Positions 27,664 to 36,023 of a DNA stretch of 64,000 nt are shown one piece after another; positions within the stretch are counted from its first letter, which is position 1; each line of letters starts with the position of its first letter. The notes below the pieces were generated by a model. That model ran no database searches and was not told the origin of the DNA. It saw nothing but the letters and a program-made list of their open reading frames with translations. The position numbers and the translations under genes are program-made. This DNA is from Pseudovibrio sp. Alg231-02 (lineage in GTDB: Bacteria > Pseudomonadota > Alphaproteobacteria > Rhizobiales > Stappiaceae). The stretch is taken from NCBI RefSeq assembly GCF_900143565.1, contig NZ_FREX01000003.1:310001-374000 (forward strand), in the 5' to 3' direction.

Positions 27664-28992
27664 ATGGTTGATGGCGTTTCTTCTTCTGGTGTAGTGCAGG
27701 CTGCACAACCTCAGCAAACAACAGGTGTAGGCATCGATGTAGATGCTATTCGTGCAGGGTCCAGCTTTGGTGGAAAAGTTGTAAATGTGTTGCGTGGCTT
27801 GGTGCACTTGGGGCCAACACAGGCTTCTGTTCAAAAGCATAATGACGATGTGAGCGCTCAGTTTTTTCAGGCCGCTTCGAAGCGATATGGGACCACGCTG
27901 GCCACGCAAGTCAGCGCTTCCTTGCTGCGTCAGGGGCAGGATGCAACTCCGGTGTCGAAACAGGAGTTGCGATCCGCAGATGCGACACTGCACGAAGTAT
28001 TTGATGCTATTCGAAACTCTGATGAATTGAAGGCCTATATTCCTGGTGGTGCGGAGTTTACCAAGCTGGCACAGCGGTATCCGCTTTCTTCTCCTGCAGC
28101 ACAACAGACCTTTGAGAGAAACCTTGTCAGCTTGGCTGTCGAACAAGGTGCGAAGGTTGAAAATGTTGAAGCTCTTGCAAATCTAGCAGCATCAACCGCA
28201 ACAGGGCATGTGGTGCGCGCGTATGATGGTGAGCATAAATTAACAGGCGCAAACGAAGTATTGCATAATGTGTGTAAGATTGGCCGCGAGCAAATTGATA
28301 TGCGTAAAACCGGTCAACTGACGCCAGAAGCGAAAGAAGAATTTAAAGAACGAAAAATGGCTGAGTTTCAAAAATTCAATGCGCCGCATCACAATGTGGA
28401 GGCTATTGGTAAATTTGGCTATTTCACTCAGTTCAATAAACTTGATAAACAAGGTTGTGAGATTTCTAGCTACCAAAACTATCATGGTAACAAGCTTCAT
28501 ATGAGTTTTGACCAATCGCAGCTTGAAAAAGCTTACGATGTGCTCACACCCCTCCTTTTGTCTGAAGACAACCCGTTTGGAGGATTTAAAATTACGAATC
28601 CGAAAGAAGCGGAATCCAGACTGGAAGACAAGCTGGAGAGCGAAAGCCAGAACGGTAAACTCACGGATGATCGAGAACAGGAAATTCGGAGTGGGTCTGA
28701 CCGTGCGCTGGCGGGTGCGCAGCTCACTCTTTATCCCTTCGGGTTTCCGGAAGACGGTGCAGAAGCATCTCAGTTTAAATCTTTTGTTACCAAACTGGAA
28801 AATGCTCTTGAAAGCGCAGGGATTAATCCAGGTCAGAGGCCTGAATCAGACGTGAAATTTGATAATTCGCAGTATACAACATTCCGCCATGAAGATGGCC
28901 CGCGTGTTGTTACTGTTGGAGGTGATCCTGAATTGCTTGCAGAAATTGACGCCCTGAAAGACAAGCCATTTTATCAAGCGCTTACGCGATAA
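27664..28992 (+). CDS. Type III effector, OspF/SpvC/HopAI1-family phosphothreonine lyase
   Basis: Predicted secreted enzyme of 442 residues. The family removes phosphate from the pThr of activated MAP kinases in host cells by beta-elimination, irreversibly. The C-terminal domain (about 265-442) aligns with SpvC by eye: GNKLHMSF holds K277 and H279 (SpvC K104/H106), FKIT holds K309 (K136, the general base), DRALAGAQLTLY holds R347 and Y357 (R148/Y158), and PGQRPESDV leads to TTFRHE with R408 (R213). R414 is near R220. An extra 26 residues sit between K309 and R347. The first 30 residues are Ser/Gln/Val-rich, like a type III signal. Residues 60-260 are helical and unassigned. A chaperone gene precedes it. 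Confidence 0.87.
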   Translation: MVDGVSSSGVVQAAQPQQTTGVGIDVDAIRAGSSFGGKVVNVLRGLVHLGPTQASVQKHNDDVSAQFFQAASKRYGTTLATQVSASLLRQGQDATPVSKQELRSADATLHEVFDAIRNSDELKAYIPGGAEFTKLAQRYPLSSPAAQQTFERNLVSLAVEQGAKVENVEALANLAASTATGHVVRAYDGEHKLTGANEVLHNVCKIGREQIDMRKTGQLTPEAKEEFKERKMAEFQKFNAPHHNVEAIGKFGYFTQFNKLDKQGCEISSYQNYHGNKLHMSFDQSQLEKAYDVLTPLLLSEDNPFGGFKITNPKEAESRLEDKLESESQNGKLTDDREQEIRSGSDRALAGAQLTLYPFGFPEDGAEASQFKSFVTKLENALESAGINPGQRPESDVKFDNSQYTTFRHEDGPRVVTVGGDPELLAEIDALKDKPFYQALTR

Positions 28993-29022
28993 TCTGATTT
29001 TGTCAGCTATAAATGAACACCG

Positions 29023-29049
29023 AAAAAGAGGCCGATTGGCCTCTTTTTT
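29023..29049 (+). terminator. Terminator after the effector gene
   Basis: AAAAAGAGGCC pairs with GGCCTCTTTTT around GATT, followed by a T run, 31 bases after the stop codon. Confidence 0.88.
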
Positions 29050-29059
29050 ATGAGCTAAT

Positions 29060-29195
29060 GCGTAGCCTTTTAATGCAGACTTAGTGGTGTTATGGGCGCT
29101 GCGGTAGTCCATGGCGACGAGGAAGAGGATGGAAGAGCATTGCACGGTGCGCCATGGCTTTGCTGCTGATCCTTCCGGTACTTTTGTCAAGTTTG
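29060..29195 (-). pseudogene. Degenerate fragment of the SDR gene located at 31131-31982
   Basis: About 135 bases on the minus strand match the middle of the intact short-chain dehydrogenase gene. The translation contains VQCSSILFLVAMDYRSAHNT and TKSALKGYA, against VQCSSILGLVAMDYRGAYNA and TKFALEGYT in the intact gene (about 31510-31650). There is no start, no cofactor-binding domain and no C terminus. The identical stretch around GGAAGAGCATTGCACG shows it is a duplicated relic. It sits directly behind the effector terminator. Confidence 0.8.
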
Positions 29196-29230
29196 ATTAA
29201 GCACCAAACAGACTGTGATTAGCTGCAGGA

Positions 29231-30661
29231 CTACAAGATTGGGCTGACTGTTGCGATGATGTTGTTTTTTATTCGCTTGAGGTATGACCAACTGGAAACA
29301 GTTTCAAAAAAGACCTGATCTGAACTGTCGAGGTATTGCTGTTGTCGGCCCAGAACAGCGTTCGTTATTGCCTTGTCCTGCAACAGAATGTTGTTTTCGT
29401 AGTTTAGGTCAAAGCTTCGCAGATCCAGATTGGAAGAGCCGATCAAAGTGATCTTGTTATCCATTGTGAGTGTCTTGGCGTGCAACAGACCGCCTTTGAA
29501 TTCAAAGAGATCACAACCGGCCTCCAGAAGCTTGAAATAGTGGCTACGACTTGCAGCTGCCACGATCCAGCTGTCGTTGACCTTCGGGAAAATCAAGGTG
29601 ACTTTTACGCCTCGATAAGCTGCAGCGCGTAGGGCTTCCAGAACAGTTTCATCGGGGACAAAGTAGGGCGTCGATAGTGTGAGTTCGAAGCGGGCGGTTG
29701 CAATAAGGCAGGCAAAGAGCTGAGGCGTTGCTCCTTTGCGTTCCGTTGGGCCATCGCCCATCACCTGTGCCGGGAACCCTTCTTGTGCCGGTTCTGACTT
29801 CAATTCAAAGTCATTTAGCTTTTCGCCTGTTGCTTGCATCCAATCGCTTATGAACAGAAGCTGGTTTTGCGTCACAATGGGCCCGGTCAGGCGTAGCATA
29901 ATGTCGACCCAGGGAGCGTATTTTGCTTTGACCAGAAATTCCGGATCAGCTGAGTTTCTACTGCCGCAGTAAGTGACTTTTCCGTCGATAATCGTGATTT
30001 TACGGTGGTTGCGCAGGTCCAGTCTGCTTGTCAGGAGCGTTCGCACTGGTTTGTCCAGCGGCAGGGCGACAGCCAGTTGAACGCCTGCCTCCTTCATCTT
30101 CTCCCACAGCTGTGACTTTATGAGCTGGTGTGAGCCGAGACCATCTGCCATCGCGCGGCATACGACCCCGCGCTGGGTAGCTCTGATCAAAGCGTTGGCG
30201 AGTGCTGTGCCTGTGTGGTCATTTAGCCAGATGTAATAGAGAACATGCACATAATCCTGCGCGGCATCGATGTCTGCTATCAAGCTGTCGCGGGTCGCTG
30301 TGGCATCTTCCATAAGTGTGGCGCTGTTTCCAGCAACTGGATAAAAGCCGTTTATTGAACCAGCATAATGGAAGCTGTTGCGGTATTCCGGGTTGATCAG
30401 CTGATCGACATCAGCTGGCGTGCCCATGAATTGCTTAGCGTTTTCATGGATCTCATCAAAAATCTCTTTGTGGCGTTTGTCTGCGCGATGGCCAAGATCC
30501 GTTTCTCCAAAGAGGAAGTAAATGGCGATGCCGACATAGGGAAGCACGTTCAAAACGATGAACCAGGCGAGGCGAACTGGTGGTGACAAATCATCTCGCA
30601 GCAGAATTCGGATTGTAAACGTCAAAACTAATAGAACATGGAAAACTAGTATGAAGGTCAT
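29231..30661 (-). CDS. cls: Cardiolipin synthase (phospholipase D superfamily)
   Basis: Makes cardiolipin from phosphatidylglycerol at the inner membrane. Two N-terminal hydrophobic helices (residues about 1-20 and 31-50, ending YFLFGE) precede two PLD catalytic HKD motifs: NHRKITIIDGKVTYCGSRN near residue 218 and LLHAKTLTMDNKITLIGSSN near residue 395, each with HxKx4D. The length of 476 residues fits bacterial ClsA. The ribosome binding site is weak (CCGAG). It may be co-transcribed with the YrhK-like and SDR genes upstream on the same strand. Confidence 0.93.
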   Translation of the reverse strand: MTFILVFHVLLVLTFTIRILLRDDLSPPVRLAWFIVLNVLPYVGIAIYFLFGETDLGHRADKRHKEIFDEIHENAKQFMGTPADVDQLINPEYRNSFHYAGSINGFYPVAGNSATLMEDATATRDSLIADIDAAQDYVHVLYYIWLNDHTGTALANALIRATQRGVVCRAMADGLGSHQLIKSQLWEKMKEAGVQLAVALPLDKPVRTLLTSRLDLRNHRKITIIDGKVTYCGSRNSADPEFLVKAKYAPWVDIMLRLTGPIVTQNQLLFISDWMQATGEKLNDFELKSEPAQEGFPAQVMGDGPTERKGATPQLFACLIATARFELTLSTPYFVPDETVLEALRAAAYRGVKVTLIFPKVNDSWIVAAASRSHYFKLLEAGCDLFEFKGGLLHAKTLTMDNKITLIGSSNLDLRSFDLNYENNILLQDKAITNAVLGRQQQYLDSSDQVFFETVSSWSYLKRIKNNIIATVSPIL

Positions 30662-30724
30662 TTGAACTCGGCTGTGCTGAAATTTAATCCTGTGGTTGGT
30701 CGTTGGTGAACGTGTTGGTTAGGT

Positions 30725-31036
30725 TCACTTCATATCGGGGTTTAGCCAACCCGTATTATTCTCAGTGCCTTCAGGTAGGCCCTCATATTTTCCAAGGCGG
30801 ATATATGCAATTTCCCGAAAGAGCTTAATTGTTGGGCGGAGACCGAATAAAATTGACCCAACCAGAAACAGCCATGTTCCCAAATAGGTGGTTGCCTCTT
30901 TAAAAAAGAGAATGCTGCCAACGACGAACAAGGCTGCTGCAGAGAAATCAACAGCAGTATAGGCGAGTTCGCAATACGCATAAATTTGCTTATGTCGCTC
31001 ACTCATTGTGCAATTGTCAGGATGAAATAGTGCCAT
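30725..31036 (-). CDS. YrhK-like membrane protein
   Basis: A 103-residue protein with two hydrophobic helices (AVDFSAAALFVVGSILFF and TYLGTWLFLVGSILFGLRP), matching the YrhK domain pattern, including a final RPTIKLFREIAYIRLGK. The function is unknown. The start at 31036 (MALFHPDNCTMSERH) is preferred over 31090 because of the AAGAGA sequence upstream of it. Confidence 0.7.
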   Translation of the reverse strand: MALFHPDNCTMSERHKQIYAYCELAYTAVDFSAAALFVVGSILFFKEATTYLGTWLFLVGSILFGLRPTIKLFREIAYIRLGKYEGLPEGTENNTGWLNPDMK

Positions 31037-31130
31037 GGGGAATCTCTTTTGCTGGGGGCATAAATCCAGAGTGCGCGCAATACGGGGCACTGGGAGTTTG
31101 CTTTGAAGAAAACTGAGGGGTCTCGTTCTC

Positions 31131-31982
31131 TTACTCTTCGGACTTTGCAGACCTTCTCAGGATCATATCGATCATTGAAGTTGGCAGGATGCGCCGTAGG
31201 GTGCCCATGATGTGGGTTGGAACGGTTACGTAATAACGTGCCTTGGCCTTGGGGGCTTCAATGGCGTGGGTGAGTTTTTGGACGACTGCGCCGGGTGGGA
31301 GTTTGAATTTTGTGGTGCCGCCTTTGGCGAGCATGGAGAGGCGGCGGTTGTAGCTTTCGCGGAAGTGGGAGGTGTTCTTGGTCTCCTCGCCGATCTCCTC
31401 ATAGAACATTTTGACAGCTGTTTTGGAGAACTCGGATTGAATCGGACCCGGTTCGATTAAGCTCACCTGTATGCCTGAGCCATGCAATTCCAGCCGCAGG
31501 GTGTCGGTGTAGCCTTCTAATGCAAACTTGGTGGCGTTGTAGGCGCCGCGATAATCCATAGCGACGAGGCCGAGAATGGAAGAGCATTGCACGATGCGGC
31601 CATGACCTTGCTCGCGCATCACCGGAATGACAAGGCGGGTGAGTTCGTGCCAGCCGAAGAAGTTGGTTTCGAACTGACGGCGCAAGGCATTCGTGGGTAG
31701 ATCTTCTATGGCGCCGGGAAGGCCATAGGCGCCGTTGTTGAAGAGTGCATCAAGGCGTCCGCCTGTGATTGCCAGAACTGACTCAACGGCGGCCTGAATA
31801 GATTCGGTTTGGCAATAATCCAGATGGAAGGTGTCAAAGCCTTCCGAGCGCAGGCGTTCTGCATCCTCTGGCTTGCGACAGGTGGGAAAGACCTGCCATC
31901 CTCTCTCTCTCAAAATGTGTGCAGCAGAGTAACCAATGCCAGTTGAACATCCGGTGATGAGGATGGAGCGTTTGTCTTTCAC
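31131..31982 (-). CDS. Short-chain dehydrogenase/reductase
   Basis: NAD(P)-dependent oxidoreductase of the classical SDR family, 283 residues. The cofactor site is ILITGCSTGIGYSAA (TGxxxGxG). Further motifs are LFNNGAYG (NNAG equivalent), the catalytic Ser in VQCSSILG and the active-site YNATK. The C-terminal segment suggests the retinol-dehydrogenase-like/COG0300 group. The substrate is unknown. A degenerate copy of its centre lies 2 kb away at 29060-29195. Confidence 0.9.
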   Translation of the reverse strand: MKDKRSILITGCSTGIGYSAAHILRERGWQVFPTCRKPEDAERLRSEGFDTFHLDYCQTESIQAAVESVLAITGGRLDALFNNGAYGLPGAIEDLPTNALRRQFETNFFGWHELTRLVIPVMREQGHGRIVQCSSILGLVAMDYRGAYNATKFALEGYTDTLRLELHGSGIQVSLIEPGPIQSEFSKTAVKMFYEEIGEETKNTSHFRESYNRRLSMLAKGGTTKFKLPPGAVVQKLTHAIEAPKAKARYYVTVPTHIMGTLRRILPTSMIDMILRRSAKSEE

Positions 31983-32017
31983 ACGTGTACCTGAGTCGTT
32001 ACTTTAACGCGTATTCT

Positions 32018-32056
32018 TATCCGAAAACCGGAGCCACTTTTCGGGAATACGCTCTA
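32018..32056. repeat. Small dispersed palindromic repeat, copy 1
   Basis: TATCCGAAAACCGGAGCCAC followed by TTTTCGGGAATACGCTCTA. CCGAAAA and TTTTCGG form the dyad. It abuts the stop codon of the UbiH-type gene. Related copies are at 56108-56146 and 61520-61561. Similar CCGAAAACCG...TTTTCGG elements are common between genes in Rhizobiales. Confidence 0.6.
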
Positions 32057-33295
32057 CAGCGGATTGCCGAGGAGAAGTTTTGGGGAAGGGCCGGCCAGGC
32101 CCGCAGCTTCGCCGATGAAGTGTTTTTTCAGGAACGGCATGCGCTCAACAAGACCGAGGCCGAGGTCGCGGACGGCGCGGACTGGGTCGATGTTGTTGGA
32201 GAACAGGCGGTTCAGCACATCGGTAGTCATGCCCATCTGCCAAGTATCGAAACGGCGCCAGCTCTGGTAGCGCTCCAGAATGTGTGCTGCACCGATATCG
32301 AGGCCGAGACGGTGGGCGTCTACAAGCACCTCTGAGAGGGCTGCAACATCCTTGAAGCCGAAGTTGAGGCCCTGGCCAGCAATTGGGTGGATGCCGTGTG
32401 CAGCATCGCCTGCCAGTGCAAAGCGGTTGGAGACGAAAGAGCGCGCCAGCACGAGGTTCAGAGGAAACGCAGCGCGGGGTCCGTCCAGTTTGAGCTCGCC
32501 CAGATGATGACCGAAGCGACGTTCCAGTTCGATTTCAAAGGTGAACTCATCGCCATTGACCAAGCGGTTGGCTTCTGCCGTCTTTTCAGTCCAGACGATG
32601 GAGGAGCGGTTGCCTTTCAGTGGCAAGATCGCGAACGGACCGGAGGGCAGGAAGTGCTCTTCTGCGCGGCCATTGTGTGGGCGTTCATGCGCGATTGTGG
32701 TGACGATGCCGCTTTGATTGTAGCTCCAGCGATTGCATTGGATGCCTGCGAGGTCGCGGAGTTTGGAGCGCACGCCATCAGCTGCCACGATCAAGCGTGA
32801 CTGGATGGTTTTGCCGCTGCCGAGTGTGATGTTGACGTGGGCTGGCTCTACTGCAAAGTCTTTGACACTGTCGGGTGCGAAAATGTGAACGCCTGCATCT
32901 GTGGCTGCATCATGCAATGCGCCGACCATATGATTGTTCTGAACCATGTGGGCAAATGGTTCGCCGTCATCAACATCGCCCTCAAATGTCAGGAAGATTG
33001 GGCGCACGCTGTCGTGCAGCTTGCTGTCTGTGACGATCATTTCGGTGATAGGCTGGGATTCATCTTCAAGCTTGTACCAGATGCCGAGTTGATCGAGCAT
33101 GCGCACGGCGCCTGCCGCGATGGCCGAGGAACGCGGATCGTTCTCGATGGCTGAGCGTGGGCGCAGGTCTACAAGCGCGATTTTCATGGAAGGTTCTGAC
33201 TGCTTCAAAGCAAGCGCGAGCGATAGGCCAACATACCCGCCGCCGCCAATGGTGACGTCATAAAGGTCTTCGGTGGCGGTCTGTTTCTTGCTCAT
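32054..33295 (-). CDS. UbiH/UbiF/COQ6-family FAD-dependent hydroxylase (ubiquinone biosynthesis)
   Basis: Flavin monooxygenase predicted to hydroxylate the ubiquinone ring. The FAD-binding N terminus reads YDVTIGGGGYVGLSLALAL (GxGxxG variant), followed by the middle motif IVAADGVRSKLRDLAGI (DG motif) and the C-terminal GDAAHGIHPIAGQGLNFGFKD (GD motif). It has 413 residues from the ATG at 33295, which has AGGAAAGAG upstream. It is divergent from tesB. UbiH, UbiF and UbiI homologues cannot be told apart from sequence by eye. Confidence 0.9.
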   Translation of the reverse strand: MSKKQTATEDLYDVTIGGGGYVGLSLALALKQSEPSMKIALVDLRPRSAIENDPRSSAIAAGAVRMLDQLGIWYKLEDESQPITEMIVTDSKLHDSVRPIFLTFEGDVDDGEPFAHMVQNNHMVGALHDAATDAGVHIFAPDSVKDFAVEPAHVNITLGSGKTIQSRLIVAADGVRSKLRDLAGIQCNRWSYNQSGIVTTIAHERPHNGRAEEHFLPSGPFAILPLKGNRSSIVWTEKTAEANRLVNGDEFTFEIELERRFGHHLGELKLDGPRAAFPLNLVLARSFVSNRFALAGDAAHGIHPIAGQGLNFGFKDVAALSEVLVDAHRLGLDIGAAHILERYQSWRRFDTWQMGMTTDVLNRLFSNNIDPVRAVRDLGLGLVERMPFLKKHFIGEAAGLAGPSPKLLLGNPL

Positions 33296-33422
33296 AGAAC
33301 TCTTTCCTGTAATCGTTTGCCCTATAACCATTAGGTTAGCCCAATTGATCGTTGACACTATCGATATAGCGCCACACTACTCACATGCAATCGAAATCAC
33401 TACAAAAATAGGTTTGTCTGTA

Positions 33423-34304
33423 ATGACGAAGGCTGTTGAAAATCTGCTGGACCTTTTGGATCTGGAGAAATTAGAGGAAAATCTGTTTCGTGGCACAAGC
33501 CCACAAAGCGGGTGGCAGCGTGTTTTTGGTGGGCAGGTGATTGGTCAGGCTCTTGTTGCTGCCTCCCGTACGGTTGGCGCAGAACGTCAGGTCAATTCGC
33601 TGCATGGGTATTTTCTGCGTCCGGGCGATCCGAAGGTGCCAATCATCTATGAGGTTGACCGTATTCGTGATGGTGGCAGCTTCACCACGCGGCGCGTTGT
33701 GGCGATCCAGCATGGTCACGCGATCTTCTCAATGTCCGCTTCTTTCCAGCGTGTTGAGACCGGCATGGAGCATCAGATTGAAATGCCGGATGTGCCGATG
33801 CCGGAAGACCTGATGCCGATCTCTGAAATTTCCGACGAGCTGATCTCAAAGGCGCCAGAACCGGTACAAAAGTACTGGAAGCGCGAACGTCCGATTGAGT
33901 TGCGTCCATTGGATTTGGGGCAATACTTTTCTCGCAAGAAGCAAGAGCCGGTTCAGCATGTGTGGGTGCGGGCGGCTTCAAGGCTGCCGGATGATCCGCG
34001 TATTCACCAGTGCGTGCTGGCTTATGCTTCTGACATGACGCTTTTGGATACGGCGCTGTTCCCGCATGGCATCAACGTGTTTGTGCCAAATCTGCAGGTG
34101 GCAAGTCTGGACCACGCCATGTGGTTCCACAGCGATTTCCGCTTTGATGAGTGGTTGCTTTACACGCAAGACAGCCCGCGTTCAGCCGGAGGCCGTGGTT
34201 TCAGTCGTGGCAGCCTTTACACGCGGGATGGTGTGTTGGTGGCTTCCGCTGTTCAGGAGGGCCTGATGCGGATGAGGGAGCGTCCTGTGCCGGGTAAGGG
34301 GTAA
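33423..34304 (+). CDS. tesB: Acyl-CoA thioesterase II
   Basis: Double hot-dog thioesterase of 293 residues that hydrolyses medium- and long-chain acyl-CoAs. Conserved elements are LFRGTSPQSGWQRVFGGQVIGQAL, HSLHGYFLRPGDPKVPIIYEV represented by NSLHGYFLRPGDPKVPIIYE, GGSFTTRRVVAIQHG and ASLDHAMWFHSDFRFDEWLLY, including the catalytic Asp in LDHAMWFH. The long open frame starts further upstream, but the ATG at 33423 (MTKAVENLLDLLDL) matches the family N terminus. Confidence 0.94.
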   Translation: MTKAVENLLDLLDLEKLEENLFRGTSPQSGWQRVFGGQVIGQALVAASRTVGAERQVNSLHGYFLRPGDPKVPIIYEVDRIRDGGSFTTRRVVAIQHGHAIFSMSASFQRVETGMEHQIEMPDVPMPEDLMPISEISDELISKAPEPVQKYWKRERPIELRPLDLGQYFSRKKQEPVQHVWVRAASRLPDDPRIHQCVLAYASDMTLLDTALFPHGINVFVPNLQVASLDHAMWFHSDFRFDEWLLYTQDSPRSAGGRGFSRGSLYTRDGVLVASAVQEGLMRMRERPVPGKG

Positions 34305-34392
34305 GATCAAAGATATTGCTTGGTGCAAGAGCTATACTTTGTCTGTAGCAATCTGTTTGTTTCTTTGATTTTTAAGATGACGGGGTGTGAGC

Positions 34393-34773
34393 ATGTTTAA
34401 GCCCAATAGCGTTATTCTCTATGTCGAAGACGTGGAGAAAAGCACCAAGTTTTATACCGATGTTCTGCAAAGCAGTCCGATTGAGCGTTTTCAGGAATTT
34501 TCGCTGTTCTCTCTGGGAGACGATGTCACTCTGGGTTTGCAGTCTGCGCAGGGGATTGACCCGAAACCTCAACCGTCCTTTGGCGGCTTTGAACTGTCAC
34601 TGAGTGATGTGAGCCGGGAAGAGGTTGATCAGGTTTACAGTCTCTGGAAAGAGAAGGGCATTCCGATCGTTCTGGAGCCCACTGATCTGGACTTTGGCTA
34701 CACGTTTGTTGCGACCGATCCTGACGGGCATCGGTTGCGGGTGTGCGCGACTGATACGACCAATGTGAGTTAG
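34393..34773 (+). CDS. VOC (glyoxalase/bleomycin resistance) superfamily protein
   Basis: A 126-residue vicinal-oxygen-chelate fold protein. The repeat starts with PNSVILYVEDVEKSTKFYTDVL and ends FGYTFVATDPDGHRLRVC, the typical closing strand of the family. Metal-ligand positions are not obvious, so it may be a binding protein and not an enzyme. The ATG at 34393 is preceded by GGGGTG; a GTG two codons earlier is possible. Confidence 0.82.
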   Translation: MFKPNSVILYVEDVEKSTKFYTDVLQSSPIERFQEFSLFSLGDDVTLGLQSAQGIDPKPQPSFGGFELSLSDVSREEVDQVYSLWKEKGIPIVLEPTDLDFGYTFVATDPDGHRLRVCATDTTNVS

Positions 34774-34793
34774 GGCACGCTGTGCCGGTTTCT

Positions 34794-35258
34794 CTAATAT
34801 CTGTAGCTGTTTAGGGTTTCTCTGGCTTTGTATTGGCGTGCCAAGTCCGCTGTTTGGGTCGTTACAACACGGCGTCCGACGGGCCAGAAGGAAATTGCTG
34901 CGAGTTTGAAGGACTGAAGGCCAAAGGGAATGCCTATGATTGTCAGGCAGGTGAGAATGCCGGATATCACATAGCCTAGGAACAGCGAGAGGCCAAACGG
35001 CAGCCATAGGATGTTGAAGATGAAACCCAGGACCCCTGTTAAGACAGTGGTTGGCGTTGCACCTTTGTTATCCAGATCTCTTATGTGCACAATATCCTTG
35101 CCAAAGGGCCATGCCGATAATTTGGCCATTTCCCAGGCTGCTCGTGTGTAAGGGAGGCCAATGATTGTGAGTGCGAACAGGAGGCCGTACACAAGCCACA
35201 TCAGGGCCAGGTACCAGCCTCCAAGGACAAACCAGATTACATTTCCAGCGTAGCGCAT
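34794..35258 (-). CDS. yccF: YccF domain membrane protein
   Basis: Inner-membrane protein of 154 residues with two YccF (DUF307) repeats: NVIWFVLGGWYLALMWLVYG with LTIIGLPYTRAAWEMAKLSAWPFG, and ILWLPFGLSLFLGYVISG with LTIIGIPFGLQSFKLAAISFWPVG. The repeat similarity is visible by eye. The function is unknown. It converges on the VOC protein gene. Confidence 0.88.
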   Translation of the reverse strand: MRYAGNVIWFVLGGWYLALMWLVYGLLFALTIIGLPYTRAAWEMAKLSAWPFGKDIVHIRDLDNKGATPTTVLTGVLGFIFNILWLPFGLSLFLGYVISGILTCLTIIGIPFGLQSFKLAAISFWPVGRRVVTTQTADLARQYKARETLNSYRY

Positions 35259-35325
35259 AATAAATATCTCAAATTTATAAATGGATTTTGAGATGTATCT
35301 AAGTAGCCGCTACGTGAATTTCAAT

Positions 35326-35994
35326 TCACTGAACCTTTTTCTGTCCAGCCAGCGCGGCGTTGACCAATGCAAAGGCTTCCGGGGCTGCCCAGTCGGCGGG
35401 GCCGAACATGGTGCCGATTTCGCAGCCGTCTTCACCGATCATGATTGTGCTTGGCAGGCCGGGGGCTTTGCCTTTGGTGCGCAGGTTATTGAAGGTGTCC
35501 ATGGTGTGGTCTGAGAAGTACGCCAGATCCTTCACGCCGATATCGCTCAGGAACTTCAGCGGCTTTGGATTGTTTTCACCACGGTCCATGTTGACGGCGA
35601 TGACGTTGAACTCTTCGCTGCCTGCTTCACGCTGCAGTTTGTCCAGATGCGGCATTTCTTTGCGGCATGGGGCGCACCATGTGGCCCATAGGTTGAGCAG
35701 TTTGGTGCCTTTCAGGTCTGCCATGGTGATGAAGTTGCCGTCAGCATCGTTGAATTTCAACTGTGAGAGATTCAAAGGCTTCTCAGCAGGCAGGAATGCG
35801 GCCACTTCGCCTGTGGTCAAACCCTTGAGTTTTTTTGCGGTATTCATTGAAGAAGAGCAGGCGAGGGCTTGTGGATCCTCACTTTTTTGCTGATTAAGCG
35901 CCCATACAGCTCCGCCTACGACGACAAATCCAGCTAATGCTGCAATAAGCCCTTTTCCGAGGCCGAACTTTCCGGTAACTGTCAGTTTCTTCAT
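35326..35994 (-). CDS. TlpA-family thiol:disulfide interchange protein
   Basis: Membrane-anchored periplasmic thioredoxin-like reductant. An N-terminal hydrophobic helix (about residues 14-33) is followed by a thioredoxin fold with NLWATWCAPCRKEMPHLDKL, redox cysteines C107 and C110. Later come FNVIAVNMDRGENN and GLPSTIMIGEDGCEIGT with the cis-Pro. The family supports cytochrome c maturation and cytochrome oxidase assembly. It is divergent from argH, an arrangement shared by many Rhizobiales. Confidence 0.9.
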   Translation of the reverse strand: MKKLTVTGKFGLGKGLIAALAGFVVVGGAVWALNQQKSEDPQALACSSSMNTAKKLKGLTTGEVAAFLPAEKPLNLSQLKFNDADGNFITMADLKGTKLLNLWATWCAPCRKEMPHLDKLQREAGSEEFNVIAVNMDRGENNPKPLKFLSDIGVKDLAYFSDHTMDTFNNLRTKGKAPGLPSTIMIGEDGCEIGTMFGPADWAAPEAFALVNAALAGQKKVQ

Positions 35995-36023
35995 ATTAAA
36001 CCCAAATCATAATGAGGCTAGAC

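Noticed and set aside
28846-29190. A 114-codon open frame on the minus strand overlapping the effector end
   Set aside because: Only the part matching the SDR gene is meaningful; the rest is antisense to the effector and its terminator. It is described as a pseudogene fragment instead.
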